Below, one piece after another: positions 1-6,688 of a DNA stretch of 6,740 nt (position 1 is the stretch's first letter; every line of letters begins with the position of its first letter). A model generated the notes under the pieces. It ran no database searches and was not told the DNA's origin. It saw only the letters and a list, made by a program, of their open reading frames with translations. The position numbers were made by a program, and so were the translations under genes. Origin of the DNA: Planctomycetota bacterium (lineage in GTDB: Bacteria; Planctomycetota; Planctomycetia; Planctomycetales; Planctomycetaceae); NCBI GenBank assembly GCA_027622115.1, contig JAQBZS010000402.1:1-6740 (forward strand). The letters run 5' to 3'.

Positions 1-1775
1 CTTCGGTTCGAAGGGAAATTGAGACACGGATCACGGATGCATTGACCAGAATCCTTGAAGGCCACGATGTTCCGCCCGATCCGATGCTCAAGCCGACTCA
101 GAATCCCGATCACGGGGATTTTCAGGCCAATTGCGCCATGAAACTCGGCGGGGCTTTGAAAGCTTCACCGCGACAAGTCGCCCAACGGATCATCGATGCG
201 CTGCAAATCGACGACCTGTGTGAGCCGCCGGAAATTGCCGGACCGGGTTTCATCAACTTCCGCGTCCGCCCCGATCGATACGTGGTCGACTTGCACGCGA
301 TGGCGGTCGGCGAGCATCTTGGCGTCGATATTCCAGACGCCAAACAGACCGTGATCGTCGACTTCTCCAGCCCCAACCTGGCGAAGGAAATGCACGTCGG
401 CCACTTGCGCAGCACGATCATCGGCGATTGCATTTGCCGCGTGAACGAATTCCTCGGTCATACGGTGCATCGAATCAACCACCTCGGTGATTGGGGCACG
501 CAGTTCGGGATGCTGCTGGAATTTGTCAAGCAGACGCAACCCGTCACGATGGAAGACCCGGAATCACTGGAACTCGGCGATCTGGAAGACTTCTACAAGC
601 AGGCCCACGAACGCTTCAAAGCGGATGACGACTTCAAGGACGCGTCGCGAAAATCCGTGGTCGCCCTGCAATCCGGTGATCCCGCGATGCGGCGGTTGTG
701 GCAGGCGTTCTGTGCGGAGTCTCTCAAGCATTGCCACGAAATCTACGATCGGCTCGATGTGCGATTGCAGGACGTCGGCGAGAGTGCGTACCAAGACGCG
801 TTGCCGGGCGTCGTGAAACAGTTGCAAGACCAGGGGCTGGCCGTGGAAAGCAACGGCGCAGTCTGTGTCTTCGTGCCCGGCTTCAAGACGCGAGACGACG
901 AACCGCTGCCGTCGATCATTCAGAAGAGCGACGGCGGCTTCAATTACGACACCACGGATCTGGCTGCCATTCAGCATCGCGTCGATACGTTGCAGGCTTC
1001 GCGGATCATCTACGTCACGGATCGCGGCCAATCGCAGCACTTTCAGATGATCTTCGAGATCGCGCGGATGGCCGGTTGGGTGACGGATCAGGTCGAACTC
1101 ACGCACATCGGCTTCGGTTTGATTCAAGGCACCGACGGCAAGCGACTGAGAACCCGCGACGGTGGAACCGTGAAACTCAAGGATCTGCTCGACACCGCGG
1201 TCGCGCGTTCGTTCGAACTGATGCAGGCACGCGACCAGGACGATGATCGAACCAGCGAAATGACCGACGCGCAGCGCCGGAATATCGCGTGGATCGTCGG
1301 TCACGCCGCCGTGAAGTACGCTGATCTCTCCCACAACTTCGAGAGCGATTACAAGTTCGACTGGGACAAGATGATCAGCTTCGAGGGGGACACTGGGCCG
1401 TACATGCTTTATGCGTGCGCTCGCATTTGCGGCATCGGTCGCGAAGCCGATTGCGACTACGAGCAACTGTTGCAGTCGGACGCGCCCATCACCTTGGAAC
1501 ATGCGGCCGAATTGAATCTCGCCAAGAAGCTGCTTGAATTCCCGGTACTGTTCGAAATCGCGGCGTCGCAATTGCGTCCCAACTTGCTGACGTCTTATTT
1601 GTTCGAGTTGAGCAAGACGTTCAGCAGTTTTTACGACAAGAACACCGGTGTGCGAGTGGTTCAGGCCGAATCCGACGCGTTGAGAAACAGCCGACTCAAA
1701 TTGTGCGGGCTCACTCACCGCGTGTTACGACTGGGTTTGGATCTGCTCGGCATCGGCATCGTCGAAAAGATGTGA
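1..1775 (+). CDS. argS: Arginyl-tRNA synthetase, 5' end outside the window
   Basis: Class I aminoacyl-tRNA synthetase that charges tRNA-Arg with arginine in the cytoplasm. The frame is open to the left edge with no stop. The TTG at 42 is only an internal candidate, and the residues before it look like the normal start of the N-terminal Add-1 domain, so the gene is truncated by the window. Counting from the codon at 42: tRNA-elbow domain about 1-90 (GDFQAN near 26-31), HIGH motif as HVGH at 118-121 inside SSPNLAKEMHVGHLRST, the conserved NHLGDWGTQFGML segment, the KMSK loop in the degenerate form GKRLRTRDGG (about 366-375), and an all-helical DALR anticodon-binding domain to the C-terminus, ending LLGIGIVEKM. 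A non-canonical KMSK is usual in ArgRS. The length (over 577 aa) fits the family. The insertions resemble the E. coli/eukaryotic form, not the Bacillus form. Identification is secure. Confidence 0.97.
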   Translation, partial: SVRREIETRITDALTRILEGHDVPPDPMLKPTQNPDHGDFQANCAMKLGGALKASPRQVAQRIIDALQIDDLCEPPEIAGPGFINFRVRPDRYVVDLHAMAVGEHLGVDIPDAKQTVIVDFSSPNLAKEMHVGHLRSTIIGDCICRVNEFLGHTVHRINHLGDWGTQFGMLLEFVKQTQPVTMEDPESLELGDLEDFYKQAHERFKADDDFKDASRKSVVALQSGDPAMRRLWQAFCAESLKHCHEIYDRLDVRLQDVGESAYQDALPGVVKQLQDQGLAVESNGAVCVFVPGFKTRDDEPLPSIIQKSDGGFNYDTTDLAAIQHRVDTLQASRIIYVTDRGQSQHFQMIFEIARMAGWVTDQVELTHIGFGLIQGTDGKRLRTRDGGTVKLKDLLDTAVARSFELMQARDQDDDRTSEMTDAQRRNIAWIVGHAAVKYADLSHNFESDYKFDWDKMISFEGDTGPYMLYACARICGIGREADCDYEQLLQSDAPITLEHAAELNLAKKLLEFPVLFEIAASQLRPNLLTSYLFELSKTFSSFYDKNTGVRVVQAESDALRNSRLKLCGLTHRVLRLGLDLLGIGIVEKM

Positions 1776-1856
1776 TCAGCCGAGCGACCAAACGCAACCG
1801 ACAATCACCCTCTTTTTCAAATCCGAACAACTCTCACGGAATCGTCGATCATCGGC

Positions 1857-1886
1857 TTTCGAGCCCTCGAAGGCGGTGTCTATAAT
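1857..1886 (+). promoter_or_regulatory. Candidate sigma-70-type promoter ahead of the DUF2617 unit
   Basis: A perfect TATAAT lies at 1881-1886 in the gap after argS. The best -35 candidate at 18-base spacing is TTTCGA (1857-1862), which matches TTGACA at only three positions, so the call rests on the -10 box. Transcription would start near 1893 and give a leader of about 137 bases before the DUF2617 start at 2030. The position between argS and a same-strand gene cluster makes sense, but the weak -35 and the unknown sigma preference of this organism limit certainty. Confidence 0.45.
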
Positions 1887-1943
1887 TGCCGTGTTGAGGA
1901 GAGAGAAACGTCACAATCCAGTCTTCGAGTTGTGCAAGGATCC

Positions 1944-1979
1944 ACAGCCCGGCGGTCTCAAAGACTGTCGGGTTGTTTT
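1944..1979 (+). terminator. Strong hairpin with short T-run: argS terminator or leader attenuator
   Basis: Bases 1944-1958 pair with 1962-1976 in an uninterrupted 15-bp stem (three G-T wobbles) around the triloop CAA. The 3' side is followed by TTT, giving GGGTTGTTTTC across 1970-1980. This is the shape of an intrinsic terminator on the plus strand; the other flank has no T-run, so it is not a minus-strand terminator. It lies 168 bases after the argS stop, but also downstream of the TATAAT at 1881 and 50 bases before the next start. It could end argS transcripts, or act as a conditional terminator in the leader of the downstream unit. The T-run is short, so efficiency is uncertain. Confidence 0.5.
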
Positions 1980-2018
1980 CATGGACCGATGCTCGCCGAC
2001 TGGTCTTGGGTTGAAGTT

Positions 2019-2022
2019 GAGG
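2019..2022 (+). promoter_or_regulatory. Ribosome binding site of the DUF2617 gene
   Basis: GAGG sits seven bases before the ATG at 2030. It is one of the clearer Shine-Dalgarno matches in the window and supports this ATG. The next upstream ATG (1981) is in a different frame. Confidence 0.6.
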
Positions 2023-2029
2023 TCATCCG

Positions 2030-2572
2030 ATGAGTGTCGGATATGCACGGCCGAAAGTAACGGAATTGGTGTTCCACCTCTATGGTCGCTCGGTGCATCC
2101 CGAGTTACTGGATGTGTACGCGCACACGTTGATTGACCAAGACGAGTTCCAAGCCGTACTTAGCATCTGCGAAGCGGGACATTCCGTAAGTCTCTCGTGT
2201 CGGGGTGAAACCGCCACGGAGGTGACGACCAGCAAGAACACGGACATGCCCAAGCGGAAGCGGTACTTGGAACAGCGTCTGCGAGGTCATCGCGACGAAT
2301 CCTATCGCTTCGAGAATGGCGTGCAGTATCACGCCAGCTTTCAATTGGAACGACTCGACGCAGACGTGTTCCGCAGCTTCCACGAGGAGTTGCTCATCGA
2401 CTGTGAACGAGCCGACGTTTCCTATCAGTTCCCAGTGGGTTCAAGGCTGAATCCGGGTCCCCTGAGTCTTATCCGCAGTGACGCCGGACCACGGAGTCTG
2501 CTGGTGCATGCATTTCACACGTTTCCGGATGAATGCGCCGTCGTCAAAACTCAGTCCTTGTTCGAATTCTGA
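2030..2572 (+). CDS. DUF2617-like protein of unknown function
   Basis: A 180-residue soluble protein with no signal peptide, membrane segment or recognisable catalytic motif. The N-terminus (ELVFHLYGRSVHPELLDV, residues 12-29) and the C-terminus (HTFPDECAVVKTQSLFEF, residues 163-180) match what I recall of planctomycete members of DUF2617; this is from memory, not a search. The middle contains a basic stretch (KRKRYLEQRLRGHR, about 75-88). In the family the C-terminal HTFPD and KTQS segments seem the most conserved, which suggests a shared fold or binding role, but no function is known to me. The ATG at 2030 has GAGG seven bases upstream. It is the first gene of a probable three-gene unit, 20 bases from the next gene. 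The reading frame is convincing; the family name is moderately sure. Confidence 0.85.
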   Translation: MSVGYARPKVTELVFHLYGRSVHPELLDVYAHTLIDQDEFQAVLSICEAGHSVSLSCRGETATEVTTSKNTDMPKRKRYLEQRLRGHRDESYRFENGVQYHASFQLERLDADVFRSFHEELLIDCERADVSYQFPVGSRLNPGPLSLIRSDAGPRSLLVHAFHTFPDECAVVKTQSLFEF

Positions 2573-2592
2573 AACCCTGAGATCCTTGAATC

Positions 2593-3279
2593 ATGAAACG
2601 CACCCACATTCTTTGCGCCTGTGCCTTCGCGATGCTCGTTGCGGGCGTTCGCGAAGTTCGATCGGATTTGCGAATTTCCTTGTCGATCGGCCGAATCAAT
2701 TCGGCGGACGAACTGAGTCGGTCGCGACGGTATGACAGTTATGCCGATCGGTATAACCGTTACTCGGCATTTGGCTATTCCTCTCCGCGTTATCTTTACG
2801 GGCCAACCTATTACCAATCTCGATATTACGGATCATCGTATTTTCGCTACAGCCCGGCGCGCTATTACTACCGCCCAGCGTACACCCTGCCGTACAGCTC
2901 GTATGGGTTGAATCGCTCATCGGTCTATCAGCCGCATCAGTCGTACGGATCAGGCTGGGGGATCGATCTTCGAATTGGAACTTCGCGGCGACCACGAAGC
3001 GTGGCGCCGCCTTCCGATTGCTGCTATCGACCGTACTATTGCTACGGGATGGGCATGGTTCCGTCTCAACCGCCGCAGCGGATGCCGGTGAGTCCGCCCG
3101 CCACGTATCAGCCGTCTCCTGCTCCAGTTCTGGGCCCCGCTCCGACTCCGGCGGTACCCGCACTTCCACCCGTCGTAAAACCGCCGACTCCACCAGCGGA
3201 ACCGCTGCCGGTACTGCCGATGCCGAAACTCTCGGTGCCGACAAAAGTGACGGCCGCGACCGCAATCGCCCCGCAATGA
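2593..3279 (+). CDS. Exported Tyr/Arg-rich protein with Pro-rich tail, function unknown
   Basis: A 228-residue protein I cannot assign to a family. Residues 1-24 look like a Sec signal peptide: MKRTH, then the hydrophobic core ILCACAFAMLVAG, with possible cleavage after VREVRS. Residues 47-151 carry 25 of the 26 tyrosines of the protein, often as RY, YY or RYYY, mixed with Arg, Ser, Gly and Pro. There is a CCY (143-145) and another Cys at 150. From residue 157 to about 221 the chain is rich in Pro, Ala, Val and Thr (PAPTPAVPALPP, KPPTPPAEPLP), like an extended linker or wall-spanning tail. No Shine-Dalgarno match is obvious before the ATG. The gene starts 20 bases after the DUF2617 stop, so it is probably co-transcribed. 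The composition suggests an envelope or surface protein, which is inference. A non-coding shadow is unlikely given the signal peptide and the uninterrupted frame. Confidence 0.8.
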   Translation: MKRTHILCACAFAMLVAGVREVRSDLRISLSIGRINSADELSRSRRYDSYADRYNRYSAFGYSSPRYLYGPTYYQSRYYGSSYFRYSPARYYYRPAYTLPYSSYGLNRSSVYQPHQSYGSGWGIDLRIGTSRRPRSVAPPSDCCYRPYYCYGMGMVPSQPPQRMPVSPPATYQPSPAPVLGPAPTPAVPALPPVVKPPTPPAEPLPVLPMPKLSVPTKVTAATAIAPQ

Positions 3280-3315
3280 TTCGCGGGTTTATTCGTATCG
3301 ATACGGAACACGTTG

Positions 3316-4533
3316 ATGATTTCGGTTGCCGATGCACTCCAGTCGATACTCGACCACGTCGCGACGGTACGCCCAGCCGAGTTTGCGTTAGCGGATTCGC
3401 TGGGCTTGGTGTTGGCGGAAGACATTGTCAGCGACGTTGATTCGCCACCGTTCGATAAGGCTCTGATGGACGGCTACGCGGTTCGATCCGAGGATCTCTC
3501 GGGCGGACGTGCCGAATTGACGGTCATTGAAGAAGTGATGGCTGGCCGGACGCCGATTTGCGGACTGGCACCGGGCCAGGCCACTCGCATCATGACGGGA
3601 GCCCCAATCCCCTCGGATTGCGACGCCGTGGTGCAAGTCGAGCACACGCGACTGAATGCGGTCGGCAACCGAGTCTTCATCGAAACGGCGAAGACCAATC
3701 CCGGTCGCAACATCATGCGGCAAGGAACCGCCATGCGAGCCGGTGATCGAATCCTAGCCACCGGCAGCTTGATCCGCCCGCAGGAAATCGGGGCGTTGGC
3801 GGAACTTGGTCGCCACCGAGTCCAGGCCCACCGTCGCCCGAGTGTCGGCGTGATTTCCACGGGCGATGAACTTGTGGCGGTCCACGAGAGCCCAGGGCCG
3901 GGTCAAATCCGTAACTCGAACGAATCGATGTTGCTTGCCCAAATCGCGCGTGCCGGCGGAGAACCCGTGTCCCTGGGGATCGCCCGCGACGAACGCACTC
4001 ACTTGCGAGAGCGAATTCTCTCGGGGCTGCAACTGGATGTGCTGCTGCTGTCCGGCGGTGTCTCTGCCGGAAAACTGGATCTCGTACCGAGCGAATTGGC
4101 CGCGGCCGGAGTCGAGAAAGTCTTTCACAAGGTCAACGTAAAACCCGGCAAGCCCATCTGGTTCGGAGTACGAATCGGCGACGAACACACAACACATGTG
4201 TTTGGTTTGCCGGGAAATCCCGTCAGCAGCATGGTGTGTTTCGAATTGTTTGCCAGAACCGCGATCCGGCGTTTGCGAGGGTTGCCCGATCCCAATCCGC
4301 CAAGCCGCCGCGTGCGACTGTCGCAAGATCATCTTGCCGCTGGCGATCGGCCCACCTACTACCCCGCGAGTTTCCAATGGACCGAGGACGGAGCATGGGT
4401 CATCCCCGTCAATTGGCACGGATCGGCTGATTTGCGAGCGACGTTGGACGCCAACGCCATGCTGCTATTTCCACAGGGAGATCGGCAGTTTCGTCAAGGA
4501 GACCTGGTGGACGTGATCCCTTGGGACGACTGA
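3316..4533 (+). CDS. moeA: Molybdopterin molybdenumtransferase MoeA
   Basis: MoeA inserts molybdate into adenylylated molybdopterin, the last common step of molybdenum cofactor synthesis in the cytoplasm. The 405-residue length is typical. Counting from the ATG at 3316: PPFDKALMDGYAV (44-56; many MoeA have FDNSAMDGYAV), TGAPIPSDCDAVVQVE in the N-terminal half, GVISTGDEL (178-186), GQIRNSNESML, LLSGGVSAGKLDLV with SGGVS starting at 246 and its conserved final Asp present, VKPGKPIWFG, and FGLPGNPVSS from 296. The C-terminal beta domain fills about 325-405. A TTG directly before the ATG could also start it; GGA at 3305-3307 lies eight bases before the ATG. The gene begins 36 bases after the Tyr-rich gene, so it may share its transcript. 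No other cofactor genes are in the window. Some MoeA proteins have side roles, but nothing here points to one. Confidence 0.95.
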   Translation: MISVADALQSILDHVATVRPAEFALADSLGLVLAEDIVSDVDSPPFDKALMDGYAVRSEDLSGGRAELTVIEEVMAGRTPICGLAPGQATRIMTGAPIPSDCDAVVQVEHTRLNAVGNRVFIETAKTNPGRNIMRQGTAMRAGDRILATGSLIRPQEIGALAELGRHRVQAHRRPSVGVISTGDELVAVHESPGPGQIRNSNESMLLAQIARAGGEPVSLGIARDERTHLRERILSGLQLDVLLLSGGVSAGKLDLVPSELAAAGVEKVFHKVNVKPGKPIWFGVRIGDEHTTHVFGLPGNPVSSMVCFELFARTAIRRLRGLPDPNPPSRRVRLSQDHLAAGDRPTYYPASFQWTEDGAWVIPVNWHGSADLRATLDANAMLLFPQGDRQFRQGDLVDVIPWDD

Positions 4534-4582
4534 TCGCAGCGCGGACTGAAACAGTCGATCAAAGGCCGGAATGTTTTCCGGC
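4531..4582 (+). terminator. Hairpin region after moeA, possible terminator
   Basis: Two hairpins follow the moeA stop. The first is GACTG-AAA-CAGTC (4544-4556), nested between TGATCG (4531-4536) and CGATCA (4556-4561), which can pair with each other. The second is GCCGGAA-TGTT-TTCCGGC (4565-4582), a perfect 7-bp stem with a 4-base loop. No T-run follows either, so an intrinsic terminator is not proven. The position, between moeA and a convergent minus-strand gene, fits transcript ends or RNA 3'-end protection for moeA. Confidence 0.35.
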
Positions 4583-4672
4583 ACTTAGCCTGCGGAAGCA
4601 CGCCGCCCATCGCCCGCCGGTCCAGTGAATTTCGTCGCCGGAACACCGCCGTGCTGGTGGGTTTCTTGGACT

Positions 4673-4900
4673 TCAGCCGGCCAAGAATCGCAAATAGGCC
4701 GCGACGACGACACAGCACAGCCCCATTCCCGGAAAGATGCAGATGAAGCGCATCATCCAGCCGGAGAAGTAGTTTTTGCGCATGCCTTTGATGCGCGAAA
4801 TGTTGGGATCCGCCGGGTCAAATTTGAGGTGTAGTGGTTTGCTCGCGACACACCAACAGTTTACGACTTGGACCGTGAAGCGTGCTCGCACACGCAGCAA
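4673..4900 (-). CDS. Probable small membrane protein, start uncertain
   Basis: A minus-strand frame of up to 75 residues with start candidates TTG (4900) or GTG (4891); upstream it is closed by a stop at 4916-4918. I do not recognise a family. The first 45 or so residues are polar (LHLKFDPADPNISRI, then KGMRKNYF), and residues about 51-72 (FICIFPGMGL, CCVVVAAYL) make one likely transmembrane helix just before the C-terminus RFLAG. Third codon positions are mostly C or G, as in the neighbouring genes, and the protein looks more natural than the overlapping plus-strand frame. No good Shine-Dalgarno site precedes either start, so the true start may be an internal Met (residue 40) or the 5' end may be degraded. 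The gene is convergent with moeA and divergent from the sulfatase. TTCTTGG/CCAAGAA (4663-4669/4681-4687) could form a hairpin around its stop codon. Confidence 0.45.
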   Translation of the reverse strand: MLRVRARFTVQVVNCWCVASKPLHLKFDPADPNISRIKGMRKNYFSGWMMRFICIFPGMGLCCVVVAAYLRFLAG

Positions 4901-4955
4901 GTGACTTCGTACGACTCAAACACACGGAACCGGCTCATGTCTTTGCATCAATCAC

Positions 4956-4958
4956 AGG
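4956..4958 (+). promoter_or_regulatory. Ribosome binding site favouring the sulfatase start at 4967
   Basis: AGG eight bases before the ATG at 4967. The in-frame ATG at 4937 has a comparable GGA (4926-4928) at the same spacing, so this site helps but does not settle the start. The start at 4967 gives the more compact signal peptide. Confidence 0.35.
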
Positions 4959-4966
4959 TAACCCGT

Positions 4967-6541
4967 ATGCCTTCACTGTTTCGGCCTCTCGTGTTGGTGG
5001 CACTGCTCGCGACGTCTCTGATTTCGATCGGTACCGCGTCGGCCGCGAAAGCTCGACCGAATATCCTGTTGATTTACACCGACGACCACTCACACCGCAC
5101 CGTGAGTTGCTACCCCGAGGCCTGGAAATGGGTCAACACGCCGAACATCGACCGGCTGGCGGCTCGCGGCGTGCGGTTTGCCCATGCGTTCATTGGCACC
5201 TGGTGCATGCCCAGCCGAGCGACCATGTTGACCGGGCATCATCAATTCGGAGTCGAATCCATGCGGATGACGGGACAGTATCCCGGCAGCACGTATGACC
5301 CGGCACTGTGTCCGTTTTGGCCCAAGGTGTTTCGTTCGGAAGGGTACATCACCGCGCAAGTCGGCAAGTGGCACACCGGCACGGATACGGGGGCGGGTCG
5401 AGACTGGGACTGGCAAGCCGTGTGGAATCGCCCGAAGTACCAGCAGAATTCCGGGCATTACTTCTATGACCAACTCATGGAATTCAGCGGTCGAGGTCAA
5501 AAGACGGAAACCAAGCTCGTCCGCGGATATTCGACGGACAATTACACCAACCTCGCCGAAGACTTCATTCGCGGCGATCACCGAGAAGAAGGTCGGCCGT
5601 GGTACTTGTGGGTCTGTTATGGAGCGGTGCATGGACCCTTCACTCCGGCGGTGCGACATCGTGATGACTATCCCGACGTCAAGATTCCCGTGCCGAAGGA
5701 CATCTTTCCGCCGCGACCGGGTAAGCCGGCCTACATGCAAAAGATCAACTTTTGGGGACCCGGCAAGGATGGCGTCCCTCAATTGACCGGCGGGACGTTC
5801 GGCGGACGCACGGTTGAAGGCGCGCGATGCATTCACGGCAATTCGCTGAACGACTGGGTGCGGCAGTATCACCAGGGAGTGCTGGGGCTCGACGAAGCCG
5901 TTGGTCGTTTGATCTCGGCGTTGGAAGAAACCGATCAACTGGAAAACACGCTGGTGGTGTTCACCTCGGATCAGGGATTCGCCTGGGGACAACACGGATT
6001 CCGCACCAAGCTCGCACCCTACGACGCCAACATTCGCTCGCCCCTGATCATCAGCATGCCGGGTACCGTGCCCGAAGGCAAAGTTGTGAAGCACCCGGTT
6101 GCCGGAGTCGATCTCATACCGACGTTCTTTTCATTTGCCGGTATCGATTTGCCATGGGACATGCACGGCCACGATCTCACGCCGGTGATCAAGGATGCCG
6201 AGTTTGATTGGAAACATCCCGCTCTCGTGTCATTCACCGGACGGTCGTACGGATCGGACACCCACCAAATTCCAGACGACCCGGACAAGCACTACCTCAA
6301 CGGCATCCCGTGGTACGTGTCGTTGCGGCAAGGACGTTTCAAATACATCCGCACGCTGGTCGAGAACGAGATCGAAGAATTGTACGACATCGACAACGAC
6401 CCCGAAGAATTGACGAATCTGGCAATCGGTGCTGGCCACGGCGATGACTTGCAACGTCTGCGAGCCGGCACGATTGCGGAGATGCGACGCAACAAGTGGA
6501 AGCTGGTCGACAACCTGCCGCCGATCAAGACGATTCGCTAG
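4967..6541 (+). CDS. Secreted sulfatase (S1 / arylsulfatase family, Cys type)
   Basis: Hydrolyses sulfate esters, probably on a sulfated glycan, outside the cytoplasm; the actual substrate cannot be read from the sequence. From the ATG at 4967 (524 aa): a Sec signal peptide MPSLFRPLVLVALLATSLIS with cleavage near TASAA; metal-site Asp39-Asp40 in LLIYTDDHSH; the formylglycine motif CMPSRATMLTG with Cys80, which needs a formylglycine-generating enzyme or anSME; GKWH (133-136) with the sulfate-binding Lys and His; His222 in VHGPFTP; the second metal pair Asp335-Gln336 in TSDQG, where many sulfatases have Asp-Asn; and Lys348 in FRTKLAPYD. The C-terminal subdomain ends with the usual EELYDIDNDPEELTNLA. 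All catalytic positions appear present, so it should be active. The ATG at 4937 would add ten residues, and an upstream GTG-type start near 4868 is less likely. Neighbouring genes give no hint of substrate. Confidence 0.93.
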   Translation: MPSLFRPLVLVALLATSLISIGTASAAKARPNILLIYTDDHSHRTVSCYPEAWKWVNTPNIDRLAARGVRFAHAFIGTWCMPSRATMLTGHHQFGVESMRMTGQYPGSTYDPALCPFWPKVFRSEGYITAQVGKWHTGTDTGAGRDWDWQAVWNRPKYQQNSGHYFYDQLMEFSGRGQKTETKLVRGYSTDNYTNLAEDFIRGDHREEGRPWYLWVCYGAVHGPFTPAVRHRDDYPDVKIPVPKDIFPPRPGKPAYMQKINFWGPGKDGVPQLTGGTFGGRTVEGARCIHGNSLNDWVRQYHQGVLGLDEAVGRLISALEETDQLENTLVVFTSDQGFAWGQHGFRTKLAPYDANIRSPLIISMPGTVPEGKVVKHPVAGVDLIPTFFSFAGIDLPWDMHGHDLTPVIKDAEFDWKHPALVSFTGRSYGSDTHQIPDDPDKHYLNGIPWYVSLRQGRFKYIRTLVENEIEELYDIDNDPEELTNLAIGAGHGDDLQRLRAGTIAEMRRNKWKLVDNLPPIKTIR

Positions 6542-6677
6542 CGCGTCCAGGGAATGTGCGGCTGTTGGGGGGACCACCCGGAATTACTTCCGCTTGCGAT
6601 TTCTGTTGCGCTCGGCCACCAAGAAGGGATTCGGAAGGTGTAGCGATCTGCCGGAGGCTGGCGAATCGGGCTATCAA

Positions 6678-6683
6678 GAAGGA
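6678..6683 (+). promoter_or_regulatory. Ribosome binding site of the gene at the right edge
   Basis: GAAGGA five bases before a GTG at 6689. It is the strongest Shine-Dalgarno match seen in the window and the main reason to call a gene start here. Confidence 0.5.
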
Positions 6684-6688
6684 CGGCA

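Noticed and set aside
564..1718. Long open frame (384 codons) on the minus strand across argS
   Set aside because: It lies wholly antisense to an unmistakable argS; high third-position G+C commonly leaves the opposite strand open. The translation shows no domain.
1876..2136. 86-codon plus-strand frame spanning the TATAAT box, the hairpin and the DUF2617 start
   Set aside because: It overlaps the DUF2617 gene by 107 bases in another frame, has no ribosome binding site at its GTG, and its product looks random. It also runs through the hairpin, so it is not a classical attenuator leader peptide.
3294..3305. Perfect 12-base palindrome CGTATCGATACG just before moeA, a possible operator
   Set aside because: About 1.6 perfect 12-base palindromes are expected by chance in a window of this length, and no second copy is seen.
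2696..3440. Several overlapping open frames on both strands across the Tyr-rich gene
   Set aside because: Only the frame at 2593-3279 begins with a signal peptide and fits the spacing between neighbours; the others are low-complexity Arg/Ser products of the same repetitive codons.
4625..4834. Plus-strand 69-codon frame opposite the small membrane protein
   Set aside because: It has no ribosome binding site, and its His/Asp-rich product has no hydrophobic or domain-like pattern, unlike the minus-strand reading.
4868..4936. Extended N-terminus for the sulfatase
   Set aside because: The added residues (MDREACSHTQQVTSYDSN...) would place a long polar stretch before the signal peptide, and better-placed ATGs with Shine-Dalgarno-like sites exist at 4937 and 4967.
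5090..6094. Long open frame (334 codons) on the minus strand across the sulfatase
   Set aside because: Antisense shadow of a gene with all sulfatase motifs intact; the translation is rich in Arg and His with no recognisable fold.
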